DNA from: Parabacteroides massiliensis
Lineage (GTDB): Bacteria; Bacteroidota; Bacteroidia; Bacteroidales; Tannerellaceae
Direction of reading: 5' to 3'
NCBI RefSeq assembly: GCF_900155425.1
Contig: NZ_LT700190.1
Location: 541,386 to 605,385 of the forward strand
DNA: 64,000 bases
Shown: in pieces, positions 30,401 to 37,488 of the stretch
Numbering within the stretch: the stretch's first letter is position 1
Layout of the letters: every line of letters begins with the position of its first letter
Notes under the pieces: model-generated
The model's database searches: none
Told to the model about the DNA's origin: nothing
The model's input: the letters and a program-made list of their open reading frames with translations, nothing else
Translations under genes and position numbers: made by a program

Positions 30401-31412
30401 AGCCATTTTCATGTTTGTTTTGTGTGGAGATAACCAACGGGTCGATGGAGCCGTCTATCTCCGGCAACACGATGCGGGCAGCCAGATAACCGCCCGTAAC
30501 CCCTTTGTTGTTGCTTTCATCCTCCCATTCTTCCTTGCTTTGCATGATGGTAAGCGGACAGAATAGTGGAATATTGTTCTCGGTCAGCCATTTAACGGCC
30601 TTGTCCCCTCCCAGCCGTCCCATCGGCAAATAGACGACGGCATCAGGGTGTACGCTTTCCATCATTTCTTGTCGTTTGGTAGCAGAGGAGAGGGGATAAA
30701 CATTGAATCCGGCAGCTGATAAATGAACGATCATGCTGTCTAAATATCTGCGATTCCCCTCCAGAGGCGAGGTCGTGCCGGAGACAAAAGCAATACGGGG
30801 AGCTCCTTCTTTGTATATGTTTTTTGTGTGTAGATATTCGGTCAGTTCATCTGCTGTCTGGTAAAATACCCCGTCTTCCAGATAGAAGAAAATATTGGAA
30901 GGAATGATCTGGGGGGCATTTACTTCCGGTTTGAACAGTTTATGTTTATCGAATGTGCTACGTATATAGTATAGCATATTGCGGAAATTCGACTTGCTGC
31001 GGTTGTTGTAATAGGTGTCGAGTTGTTTTTGTTGCAGGCTGTCTACATGCTGGTTGGCGATTAGCCCGGATGTGAACCCGAACGTGTAGACGGTAGTTCC
31101 TTTCTTTCCTGCTTTTTCTATATTGTTTATTTGTTCGTTTGTCAGGCGTAATCCCGGACCGAACAAAAGAATCGCGTCATAATTTTTCAGTGACGATGCT
31201 TGTTCGGCAGTCACTTCGTCGACTTGTATCAGACGGCTGTCGGTTGACAAGACGATATTGGATACCTTATATGACGGAAAGTTCACCAGTGCGATACGGG
31301 TAGGCGAAAGCAGGAAACTATAGAAAGCATATGAGCCGAGTATCAACAAAAGTGCCAATCCGGCTTTCCATCCTGCTGATTTATTGCAACGAAGGAATTG
31401 AATAGCAGACAT
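27423..31412 (-). CDS. hmuS: HmuS-like membrane-anchored CobN/magnesium-chelatase family protein
   Basis: 1329-residue CobN-family protein with a transmembrane helix near each end (about residues 17-37 and 1300-1322). The family core includes HFGTHGSLEFTPGKQVGLS, the VGEGIIAKRRTHA segment and the late GIMGLVEKGDAW region. Membrane anchoring and the downstream ExbB-like and DUF2149 genes match the Bacteroidetes HmuS group, implicated in haem-iron release or metal exchange, rather than soluble cobaltochelatase. The ATG at 31412 is chosen because a TACTTTTG box on the minus strand (31504-31497) would place the transcript start near 31490, which excludes the ATG at 31499. No hmuY or hmuR gene precedes it. 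The tetrapyrrole substrate, haem or corrin, cannot be told from sequence. Confidence 0.8.
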   Translation of the reverse strand: MSAIQFLRCNKSAGWKAGLALLLILGSYAFYSFLLSPTRIALVNFPSYKVSNIVLSTDSRLIQVDEVTAEQASSLKNYDAILLFGPGLRLTNEQINNIEKAGKKGTTVYTFGFTSGLIANQHVDSLQQKQLDTYYNNRSKSNFRNMLYYIRSTFDKHKLFKPEVNAPQIIPSNIFFYLEDGVFYQTADELTEYLHTKNIYKEGAPRIAFVSGTTSPLEGNRRYLDSMIVHLSAAGFNVYPLSSATKRQEMMESVHPDAVVYLPMGRLGGDKAVKWLTENNIPLFCPLTIMQSKEEWEDESNNKGVTGGYLAARIVLPEIDGSIDPLVISTQNKHENGYFIFDGETERLENFAQNVKNYMQLRKIPNKDKRIAICYFKGAGQSALVAAGLEVAPSLYELLKRLRQEGYSVTGLPDTFEAFNRLLQQQAPVLGAYAKGAQADFMQNGNPVWIPKSDYEKWAGEVIMPSKYQEVVDKYGEAPGNYLSEEHEGEPSIAIACLRFGNVALFPQPHAAEGDNEFQIVHGASVAPPHAYIAPYLWVQKGFKADALIHFGTHGSLEFTPGKQVGLSKKDWPDCLIGSLPHFYYYSIGNVGEGIIAKRRTHAALISYLTPPFMESRTRGQFSDLFKEIDSWHNAPEERQPELSKKIKTIALNMGLHRDLQLDSISNQPFTAEEIERIENYAEEIANEKMTGRLYTSGQSFSPEEIESTVIAMCADPIAYSQARLDESNKKITREQLESNAFISRHYLAPVKEKLHRLLTSPQANTDHLRQEIAFLSRAGLMKDPAESYENVLNYRNLLAASPKMEQQAILHALNGGYIAPTPGGDVVLAPNTLPTGRNMYSINAEATPSTRAWDNGKNLVEMTLRQYFAKHNAYPRKVSYTFWAGEFIETEGATFAQALYMLGVEPVRDGMGRVVDLRLIPSKELGRPRIDIVVQTSGQLRDLAASRLAMLTNAIKLATQSENDEFGNYVAEGTVESEKLLVEKGLSPKEARELSTMRIFGGVNGSYGTGIMGLVEKGDAWDSEKQIAETYLNNMGAIYGDPDKWGSMVKDLFEITLQRTDIVIQPRQSNTWGALSLDHMYEFMGGLTLSVRNVTGKEPEAYLSDYRNRHKIRMQNLKEAIGVESRTTLLNPEYIKEKMKGGATSAGTFAKTLRNTYGWNIMKPTTIDKELWDDLYKVYVKDELHLGIHSFFKKENPAALQEMTAVMLETARKGYWKATNEQLKDLAALHIELIKEFRPACSGFVCDNGKLEDFIAGHADAQATETYRRQINTVKEAPVETGKSVVLKKDRLDQTPEQEQNDLNGFVVAVAVVAIFCGIVLFMKRKKR

Positions 31413-31496
31413 AAATATAATATGTAATTTGAAAAGTTTTGCAACCCCATTTGGAAAAAGCCACTTGTTCCACTGGCGGTTCACCTTAATCCATTG

Positions 31497-31504
31497 CAAA
31501 AGTA
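31497..31504 (-). promoter_or_regulatory. -7 box of the hmuSTUV promoter
   Basis: Plus-strand CAAAAGTA reads TACTTTTG on the minus strand. It would give a leader of about 78 bases before the hmuS ATG at 31412. No cobalamin-riboswitch core is present in this leader. Confidence 0.55.
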
Positions 31505-31605
31505 TGTAAATTGTTCGTTTGAAAAAATAAACAACATTAATTAATTGTTTTTTGGAGGGAAAACAAAATATTTCTTTCGGAACGGGATATATTAAGAAAA
31601 AAGGT

Positions 31606-31613
31606 TACATTTG
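31606..31613 (+). promoter_or_regulatory. -7 box of the riboswitch 2 transcript
   Basis: TACATTTG matches TAnnTTTG and lies directly upstream of the cobalamin riboswitch. It is divergent from the hmuS promoter about 100 bases away. Confidence 0.6.
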
Positions 31614-31619
31614 CCAGCG

Positions 31620-31830
31620 AATAGGTTTCGCATTTCCCGTTCGGGAATGCGGATTAAAAGGGAATCGGGTGTAAATCCCGGACAGTCCCGCTGCTGTGAA
31701 GCTCTGTTTTAACATCTTGGAACTACTTTTGCCACTGGCTTGTTATAATAAGTCGGGAAGGCTTCAGGATGGGAGTCAGTCAGAAGACCTGCCGTTCAAT
31801 TAAAGGTTCATATCCTCGTGGGTTAGGTTA
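31620..31830 (+). promoter_or_regulatory. Cobalamin riboswitch 2, upstream of the acyl-CoA carboxylase operon
   Basis: Complete plus-strand core: GGGAATCGGGTG, AATCCCGGACAGTCCCGC, TGCTGTGAAGCTC, TTGCCACTGG, CGGGAAGGCTTCAGGATGG and GTCAGAAGACCTGCC, then the kissing-loop hairpin CCTCGTGGGTTAGG at 31814-31827. The carboxylase ATG follows 31 bases later, so translational control is plausible. It is nearly identical to riboswitch 3 even in arms that are not conserved. Confidence 0.95.
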
Positions 31831-31857
31831 TGGGCGCAAAATGTAAATACAATAAAT

Positions 31858-33375
31858 ATGATAAGAAAAGTTCTGATTGCGAATCGGGGCGAAATAGCTG
31901 TGAGAGTTATGCGCTCCTGTCGCGAAATGGGAATACGGTCAGTGGCTGTTTTTTCGGAAGCAGACCGGACGGCCCGTCATGTTCTCTATGCAGATGAAGC
32001 GGCTCTGATAGGACCGGCTGCGTCAAAAGATAGTTACCTGGATATCGAAAAGATTATCCGGGCAACCAAACAGCATAAGGCCGATGCGATCCATCCCGGA
32101 TATGGTTTCCTGTCTGAGAATGCGGATTTTGCCCGCCGATGCAAAGAAGAAGGAATCATCTTTATCGGCCCGTCTGCCGAAACGATGGAGGCTATGGGGG
32201 ATAAAATATCCGCTCGCAAGCGGATGATAGCTGCCGGTGTACCGGTTGTCCCCGGCACGCAGCAACCTTTGCAGGATGCCGGAGAAGCACGCCGGATCTG
32301 CCGGGAGATCGGTTTTCCGGTCATGCTGAAAGCCTCGATGGGAGGTGGCGGGAAAGGAATGCGCTTGATCCACAAGGAAGAAGAGGTGGAAGAGGCTTAC
32401 AATGCTGCTCGCTCGGAGTCGCTCTCCTCTTTTGGCGATGATACGGTTTATCTGGAAAAATTCGTGGAAGAGCCGCATCATATCGAATTTCAGATTTTGG
32501 GTGACAATTACGGGAATGTGATCCATCTTTGTGAACGTGAATGTTCCGTTCAGCGACGTAACCAGAAAATTGTCGAAGAGAGCCCGTCTCCGTTCATCAC
32601 GTCAGAACTACGGAAGGAGATGGGAGAGAAGGCGGTAGCGGCAGCCAAAGCGGTCAACTATACCGGTGCCGGGACGATCGAATTTCTGGTCGATAAACAT
32701 CGTAATTTTTATTTTCTCGAAATGAATACCCGTTTACAGGTAGAGCATCCGATCACCGAGGAGGTGTTGGGGCTCGATTTGGTAAAGGAGCAACTCCGTA
32801 TAGCTGACAACCAACCGTTGCATATCCGGCAGGAAGATGTCGCGCAGCGTGGACATGCCATCGAATGCCGTATTTGTGCCGAAGATACGGGCAATAATTT
32901 TATGCCATCACCAGGAGTTATTCGTCAACTGACTGAACCGAACGGGATCGGAGTGCGGATCGACAGCTATGTCTACGAGGGGTATGAAATTCCGGTCTAT
33001 TACGACCCGATGATCGGTAAGCTGATCGTATGGGCTACCAACCGCGAATATGCGATAGAACGGATGCGACGCGTATTGCATGAATATAAGATTACCGGCC
33101 TGAAGACGAATATCAGTTATCTCAGGCGGATTATGGATATACCTGATTTTGTACATGGATCTTACGATACGTCGTTTATCGAAAAGCATAGCGAAGAACT
33201 GCAGTGTCCGGTTAATCCCGAAGATGAGCATGAATCGGAGAATATCGCCATGATCGCTGCTTATATGGATTACCTGATGAATCTGGAAGAGAATACTTCG
33301 GGTTCTTCAGTAGATAACCGGCCGATCAGTCGCTGGCGTGAGTTCGGATTGCAGAAAGGCGTGTTAAGGATTTAA
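31858..33375 (+). CDS. Biotin carboxylase subunit of an acyl-CoA carboxylase
   Basis: 505-residue ATP-grasp biotin carboxylase that carboxylates the biotin of the partner carrier protein using bicarbonate. The N-terminal ANRGEIAVR motif, ASMGGGGKGMR ATP-binding loop (about residue 160), ECSVQRRNQKIVEESPSP, and EMNTRLQVEHP catalytic motif (about 285-295) are all present. The biotin carrier is a separate gene 13 bases downstream. Its first-gene position after riboswitch 2 places a biotin enzyme under vitamin B12 control. It resembles propionyl-CoA carboxylase alpha or AccC; the acyl-CoA specificity is set by the third gene. Confidence 0.92.
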   Translation: MIRKVLIANRGEIAVRVMRSCREMGIRSVAVFSEADRTARHVLYADEAALIGPAASKDSYLDIEKIIRATKQHKADAIHPGYGFLSENADFARRCKEEGIIFIGPSAETMEAMGDKISARKRMIAAGVPVVPGTQQPLQDAGEARRICREIGFPVMLKASMGGGGKGMRLIHKEEEVEEAYNAARSESLSSFGDDTVYLEKFVEEPHHIEFQILGDNYGNVIHLCERECSVQRRNQKIVEESPSPFITSELRKEMGEKAVAAAKAVNYTGAGTIEFLVDKHRNFYFLEMNTRLQVEHPITEEVLGLDLVKEQLRIADNQPLHIRQEDVAQRGHAIECRICAEDTGNNFMPSPGVIRQLTEPNGIGVRIDSYVYEGYEIPVYYDPMIGKLIVWATNREYAIERMRRVLHEYKITGLKTNISYLRRIMDIPDFVHGSYDTSFIEKHSEELQCPVNPEDEHESENIAMIAAYMDYLMNLEENTSGSSVDNRPISRWREFGLQKGVLRI

Positions 33376-33388
33376 AAAACTGTTTATA

Positions 33389-33928
33389 ATGGAAATACAT
33401 ATTGGGAACCGGGTGGCGGAAGTGTCGTTGCTTGGAAAGGATGGAAACAAAGTTCAGCTCGACATAGATGGCCAACCCTATGAAGTGGATATCGTGATGG
33501 CCGAAAATGGAGCTTGTTCGATCTTGCATGACGGGTATTCTTATAATGCAGAACTGATTCGTTCGGAAGGAGGGAAGAACTATCAGGTTAACACGCTTTT
33601 CTCTTCTTATTCGGTCGACATAATCGATTCGAAAGCCAAATACTTGCGTATGCGTAAAAACAGTGAAGAGAAGCAGGATGACAAGGTTGTTTCGCCGATG
33701 CCCGGAAAGGTTGTGAAGATTCCTGTGGGCGAGGGAGATTTCCTGTCTGCCGGAGATATCGTGGCGGTGCTCGAAGCGATGAAGATGCAGAGTAATTATA
33801 AGGTCAGTTCGGATTGCCGGGTGCGTGAAATTATGGTGAAAGAAGGAGATACGGTGGACGCGAATCAAGTGTTGATGACATTGGAGGTTATTAATCAGGA
33901 AGAAAATGCAGAAAGAAAAGATATATAA
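33389..33928 (+). CDS. Biotin carboxyl carrier protein of the acyl-CoA carboxylase
   Basis: 179-residue biotinyl protein. The C-terminal domain (about residues 100-172) carries the biotinylation motif EAMKM with Lys132 as the attachment site, preceded by the SPMPGKVV strand. The N-terminal 90 residues form a separate beta-rich domain, as in propionyl-CoA carboxylase gamma-type carriers. Its end overlaps the start of the carboxyltransferase gene by 23 bases, indicating coupled translation. It shuttles carboxybiotin between the flanking gene products. Confidence 0.92.
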   Translation: MEIHIGNRVAEVSLLGKDGNKVQLDIDGQPYEVDIVMAENGACSILHDGYSYNAELIRSEGGKNYQVNTLFSSYSVDIIDSKAKYLRMRKNSEEKQDDKVVSPMPGKVVKIPVGEGDFLSAGDIVAVLEAMKMQSNYKVSSDCRVREIMVKEGDTVDANQVLMTLEVINQEENAERKDI

Positions 33929-35438
33929 GAAATTCGAAGAATTGGACAAGGTCGCTACTTTGGGAGGTGGCACTGTTCGTATTGATAAGCAACATGAGGC
34001 GGGACGCATGACGGCTCGCGAACGTATCGACATGTTGTTGGACAAAGGTTCGTTTGTGGAACTGGATAAGTTTGTGACACACCGGTGTACGAACTTCGGT
34101 ATGGAGAAAAACAAGATTCCAGGAGACGGCGTCGTTTCCGGATATGGAAAGATCGAAGGCCGTCAGGTTTTTGTCTACGCGTATGATTTTACCGCTTACG
34201 GAGGAACGCTCAGTTCGACCAATGCCGCCAAGATCGTGAAAGTCCAGACATTGGCTCTTAAGAACGGTGCGCCGGTGATTGCCTTGAACGATTCAGGCGG
34301 TGCACGCATCCAGGAAGGGGTTGGCAGTCTGGCCGGTTATGCGTCGATTTTTTATCAAAATACAATGGCTTCCGGGGTGGTGCCTCAGATTTCGGCTATT
34401 CTCGGTCCTTGCGCCGGTGGCGCTTGTTACTCGCCGGCTCTGACCGATTTCATCTTTATGGTGAAAGAGAAGAGCCACATGTTTATAACCGGGCCGGATG
34501 TAGTGAAGGCCGTTACGCACGAGACGGTGGAGAAAGAGGAATTGGGAGGTGCCTATATACATAGCAGCAAGAGCGGCGTGGCGCATTTTATGTGCGATAC
34601 GGAAGAGGAAACGTTGATGAGTATCCGGGAGTTATTGAGTTTTCTGCCGTCAAACAATATGGAGGATGCGCCGTCTGTTCCATGTTCCGATGATATCCGC
34701 CGTGAAGTGGAGGCGTTACAAGAGGTGATTCCCGATGATCCGAACATTCCCTATGACATTAAGGATGTGATCGAACCGGTGGTTGATAACCATTATTTTT
34801 TCGAGGTGATGCCTCATTTTGCCAAGAATGTGGTGGTCGGCTTTGCCCGCTTGGGAGGCCAGTCGGTTGGTATAGTAGCGAATCAGCCGGCTTTCCTGGC
34901 CGGCGTGCTGGATATCGATGCTTCGGACAAAGCGGCTCGCTTCATTCGTTTTTGCGATTGTTTCAATATTCCGCTGGTGACGTTCGAGGATGTGCCCGGT
35001 TTCTTGCCCGGTTGCAGGCAGGAGCATGACGGGATTATTCGCCACGGCGCGAAGATTGTTTACGCTTATGCCGAGGCTACGGTTCCTAAAATCACGTTGA
35101 TTACGCGGAAGGCTTATGGCGGAGCTTATATCGTGATGTCGAGCAAACCGACCGGGGCAGACATTAACTTGGCTTACCCGATGGCGGAAATTGCTGTGAT
35201 GGGAGCTGAGGGGGCTGTCAATATCCTGTACCGGAAAGCAAATGGAGAAGAGAAGGTGCAGGCTATGGAGGCATACAACGAGCAGTTCTCGAATCCTTAT
35301 CGGGCTGCCGAATTGGGATTTATCGACGAGATCATCATGCCTCGGCAGACGCGCTACAAGTTGATACAGGCACTTGAAATGGCTAAAAATAAAAGCCAGA
35401 GCAACCCGCCCAAGAAGCATGGTAATATGCCGTTGTAA
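33906..35438 (+). CDS. Propionyl/methylmalonyl-CoA-type carboxyltransferase
   Basis: 510-residue carboxyltransferase with two crotonase-fold halves. Oxyanion-hole motifs are seen as SGGARIQEG (about residue 127) and KAYGGAYIVMSSK (about 398-410), and the C-terminus ends Lys-Lys-His-Gly-Asn-Met-Pro-Leu, a signature of PccB/MmdA proteins. It should transfer CO2 between biotin and propionyl-CoA, giving (S)-methylmalonyl-CoA, or run in reverse. No sodium-pump decarboxylase beta subunit is present, so this is a soluble carboxylase rather than a membrane decarboxylase. The substrate is inferred from homology only. Confidence 0.9.
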   Translation: MQKEKIYKKFEELDKVATLGGGTVRIDKQHEAGRMTARERIDMLLDKGSFVELDKFVTHRCTNFGMEKNKIPGDGVVSGYGKIEGRQVFVYAYDFTAYGGTLSSTNAAKIVKVQTLALKNGAPVIALNDSGGARIQEGVGSLAGYASIFYQNTMASGVVPQISAILGPCAGGACYSPALTDFIFMVKEKSHMFITGPDVVKAVTHETVEKEELGGAYIHSSKSGVAHFMCDTEEETLMSIRELLSFLPSNNMEDAPSVPCSDDIRREVEALQEVIPDDPNIPYDIKDVIEPVVDNHYFFEVMPHFAKNVVVGFARLGGQSVGIVANQPAFLAGVLDIDASDKAARFIRFCDCFNIPLVTFEDVPGFLPGCRQEHDGIIRHGAKIVYAYAEATVPKITLITRKAYGGAYIVMSSKPTGADINLAYPMAEIAVMGAEGAVNILYRKANGEEKVQAMEAYNEQFSNPYRAAELGFIDEIIMPRQTRYKLIQALEMAKNKSQSNPPKKHGNMPL

Positions 35439-35523
35439 ATCAAGAATGTCGATTTAAATATTATAAATAACTAACATGGTGAACAAAAGAATTATTCGAC
35501 AGAATCAATAGAATTGATTAGCG

Positions 35524-35560
35524 GAAGGCTTGCTTGGGAAGGTAGGCCTTCTTACTTTTG
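35524..35560 (+). promoter_or_regulatory. Hairpin plus -7 box before the thrE-like gene
   Basis: GAAGGC at 35524-35529 pairs with GCCTTC at 35546-35551, a possible weak terminator for the carboxylase operon. TACTTTTG at 35553-35560 follows immediately and fits TAnnTTTG, about 30 bases before the next ATG. Confidence 0.5.
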
Positions 35561-35591
35561 TACCCGCATTTAATAGAGAAAGACAAGAAGA

Positions 35592-36941
35592 ATGGAAAAA
35601 GAGATTATGACTGACCGGGAGGTTTTGTTATTACGGAGAAAACTGGATTTGTTGCTCCGTACGGGAAAATTACTGATGGAGAGTGCCGCCGACACGAACC
35701 GCATCGAACGGAACATGAAGCGTGTGGCTGCTTTTATGGGGATCCCGGAAGAAAAACTCCATCTAGATATCAGATGGACGATGATTATGGTGAATGTGAG
35801 TGACGAGACGCATTCCTTTTCCAAATTCCAGAAGTGTGAGAAGCATGGCATCAACATGACGACCATTACGGAAGTCAGCCATTTGTCGTGGAAGGCGATC
35901 GAACAGGACTATTCGCTGGACCAGTATGAGGAAGAGCTTGAACGGATTGCACATAGACCTCGTAATTATACGCCTTATCTGGTTGCGATCGGTGCCGGAT
36001 TTGCTTGTGGGGGGTTCTGTAAGTTGTTCGGCTGTGACTGGATCGCGTTTTTGTTTGCTTCTATTTGTGCGTTTGTCGGATTCCGTGTCCGGGCGCGTTG
36101 TATCGAATTCGGGATTAACGTGTATATGAGCATTGCGATTGCAGCCTTTGTCTCGACATGTCTGGCGTATGCTTCTTCTTTTTCAGGGCTGTCGTCCACA
36201 CCCTACCATCCGTTGCTGGCTTGTGCCTTGTTTATCGTTCCGGGGGTACCGTTGATCAATTTTGTGGATGATATGATCGATAATCATCTGCTTGTCGGGA
36301 TTACTCGGGCGGCCAATACGGTGATGATGGTCGGGGCGATGACGTTCGGGATCGCTTTTGCCATGCGTGTACTGGTGATGAACGATGTTGAGATCGACCA
36401 TAAGTTCAGCGAATTGAGCATGGTTCCGCACGACTCGTATTATATTTATGCTATTGCGGCAGCCATCGCAGCCATGGGTTTTTCGATGATCTTTAATATC
36501 CAGCGCCGCCTGCTGTGGGTAGTAGCCTTAGGGGGAATCATTGCTGTGTGTACCCGTAATTTCGTGAACTTCGAGTTGGGATACGGTCCGGTGATCGGTT
36601 CGTTTATGGGCAGTTTTGTCGTGAGCTTGATTGCTGTCAAGGCGGTCCATTGGTTCGATGTCCCCAACCACGTGCTGACGATCCCGTCTGTAATCCCGAT
36701 GATTCCGGGAGTTTTGATGTATCGTTCGTTGCTTGCGTTTATCAACCTGCATGGGGTGATTGGCGAGGTGACCAATGCTTTCGCCAACGGGATCAATTCG
36801 GCTTTGATTATTCTGTGTATCTCTTTGGGGGTTGCCGTCCCGAATATTTTCGCCCGCCGCTACATTGCCAAGGATCGGCAACGTTATCTCGAGGAAGAAC
36901 TTGAGAAACGCCGCCAACGTGGCAAATTCATCGAATGGTAA
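35592..36941 (+). CDS. Threonine/serine exporter (ThrE) family protein
   Basis: 449-residue protein with an N-terminal DUF1212 domain (about residues 15-255) fused to a DUF3815 domain (about 290-420), the full ThrE architecture. Typical elements are SAADTNRIERNM, the GVPLINFVDDMIDNH segment between helices, and PSVIPMIPGVLMYR in the second half. About ten membrane helices are visible. It is expected to export small neutral amino acids. It has its own promoter box and is convergent with nrdG, with a 5-base gap and no terminator between them. Confidence 0.88.
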   Translation: MEKEIMTDREVLLLRRKLDLLLRTGKLLMESAADTNRIERNMKRVAAFMGIPEEKLHLDIRWTMIMVNVSDETHSFSKFQKCEKHGINMTTITEVSHLSWKAIEQDYSLDQYEEELERIAHRPRNYTPYLVAIGAGFACGGFCKLFGCDWIAFLFASICAFVGFRVRARCIEFGINVYMSIAIAAFVSTCLAYASSFSGLSSTPYHPLLACALFIVPGVPLINFVDDMIDNHLLVGITRAANTVMMVGAMTFGIAFAMRVLVMNDVEIDHKFSELSMVPHDSYYIYAIAAAIAAMGFSMIFNIQRRLLWVVALGGIIAVCTRNFVNFELGYGPVIGSFMGSFVVSLIAVKAVHWFDVPNHVLTIPSVIPMIPGVLMYRSLLAFINLHGVIGEVTNAFANGINSALIILCISLGVAVPNIFARRYIAKDRQRYLEEELEKRRQRGKFIEW

Positions 36942-36946
36942 AGAAT

Positions 36947-37447
36947 TTATAAATCATAATTCAGTTCCAGGCAAATTGTTTTATGGGCCTTTAAGGAGGC
37001 TTTGACATCTATCAGGCGTTGGTTGCTGCTGCCACGGAAGAGTAGACTTTCGTCGCGTAGGGATTGTTTGAATTTGCCGTCTACCAGCACGTCGATGTAT
37101 TTGAGCAGTTCTGCCTGCTTCGGGTTGTTCAGGAGACGCTCGAAGGTATAGCCGGTATAACACCAGATGTTTTTCCGGCTTTTTTCTTTGATCGCCTGTG
37201 CCAGTTCGGTGAAGCCTTCCGGCTGGAACATGGGGTCGCCTCCACTGAAGGTCACATTGGCGAAATCATCAGCCAGGACCTTTTCCAGGATTTCTTCCGT
37301 CGGCACTTGTTTGCCCTTTTTTATATCCCACGATTCGGGGTTATGGCAGCCCGGACAGGCGTTCGGACAACCTGCCGCATAGATCGCGGTCCGGAATCCC
37401 GGACCGTCGACCGTCGTATCTTCTATTATATCAATGATGGAAAGCAC
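36947..37447 (-). CDS. nrdG: Anaerobic ribonucleotide reductase activating protein
   Basis: 166-residue radical SAM enzyme that installs the glycyl radical on NrdD. The cluster motif Cys-Pro-Asn-Ala-Cys-Pro-Gly-Cys (CxxxCxxC) lies at about residues 26-33, followed by FSGGDPMF. The start is a GTG at 37447: reading upstream in frame, a TGA is reached with no ATG between. It begins 30 bases after the nrdD stop and is cotranscribed with it. Confidence 0.93.
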   Translation of the reverse strand: MLSIIDIIEDTTVDGPGFRTAIYAAGCPNACPGCHNPESWDIKKGKQVPTEEILEKVLADDFANVTFSGGDPMFQPEGFTELAQAIKEKSRKNIWCYTGYTFERLLNNPKQAELLKYIDVLVDGKFKQSLRDESLLFRGSSNQRLIDVKASLKAHKTICLELNYDL

Positions 37448-37468
37448 TTGTATATAACTTTTAATGAT

Positions 37469-37488
37469 TGTCCATTGTCAATTGTGTA
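37469..37488. repeat. CAATTG repeat, copy B, overlapping the nrdD stop
   Basis: A short copy of the CAATTG-type repeat seen near ddl. The TGA stop of nrdD (37480-37478) lies within it. Confidence 0.55.

Noticed and set aside
31413-31490. A cobalamin riboswitch in the hmuS leader
   Set aside because: A GCCACTGG-like piece is seen by chance, but no other core segment is present and the leader is too short.
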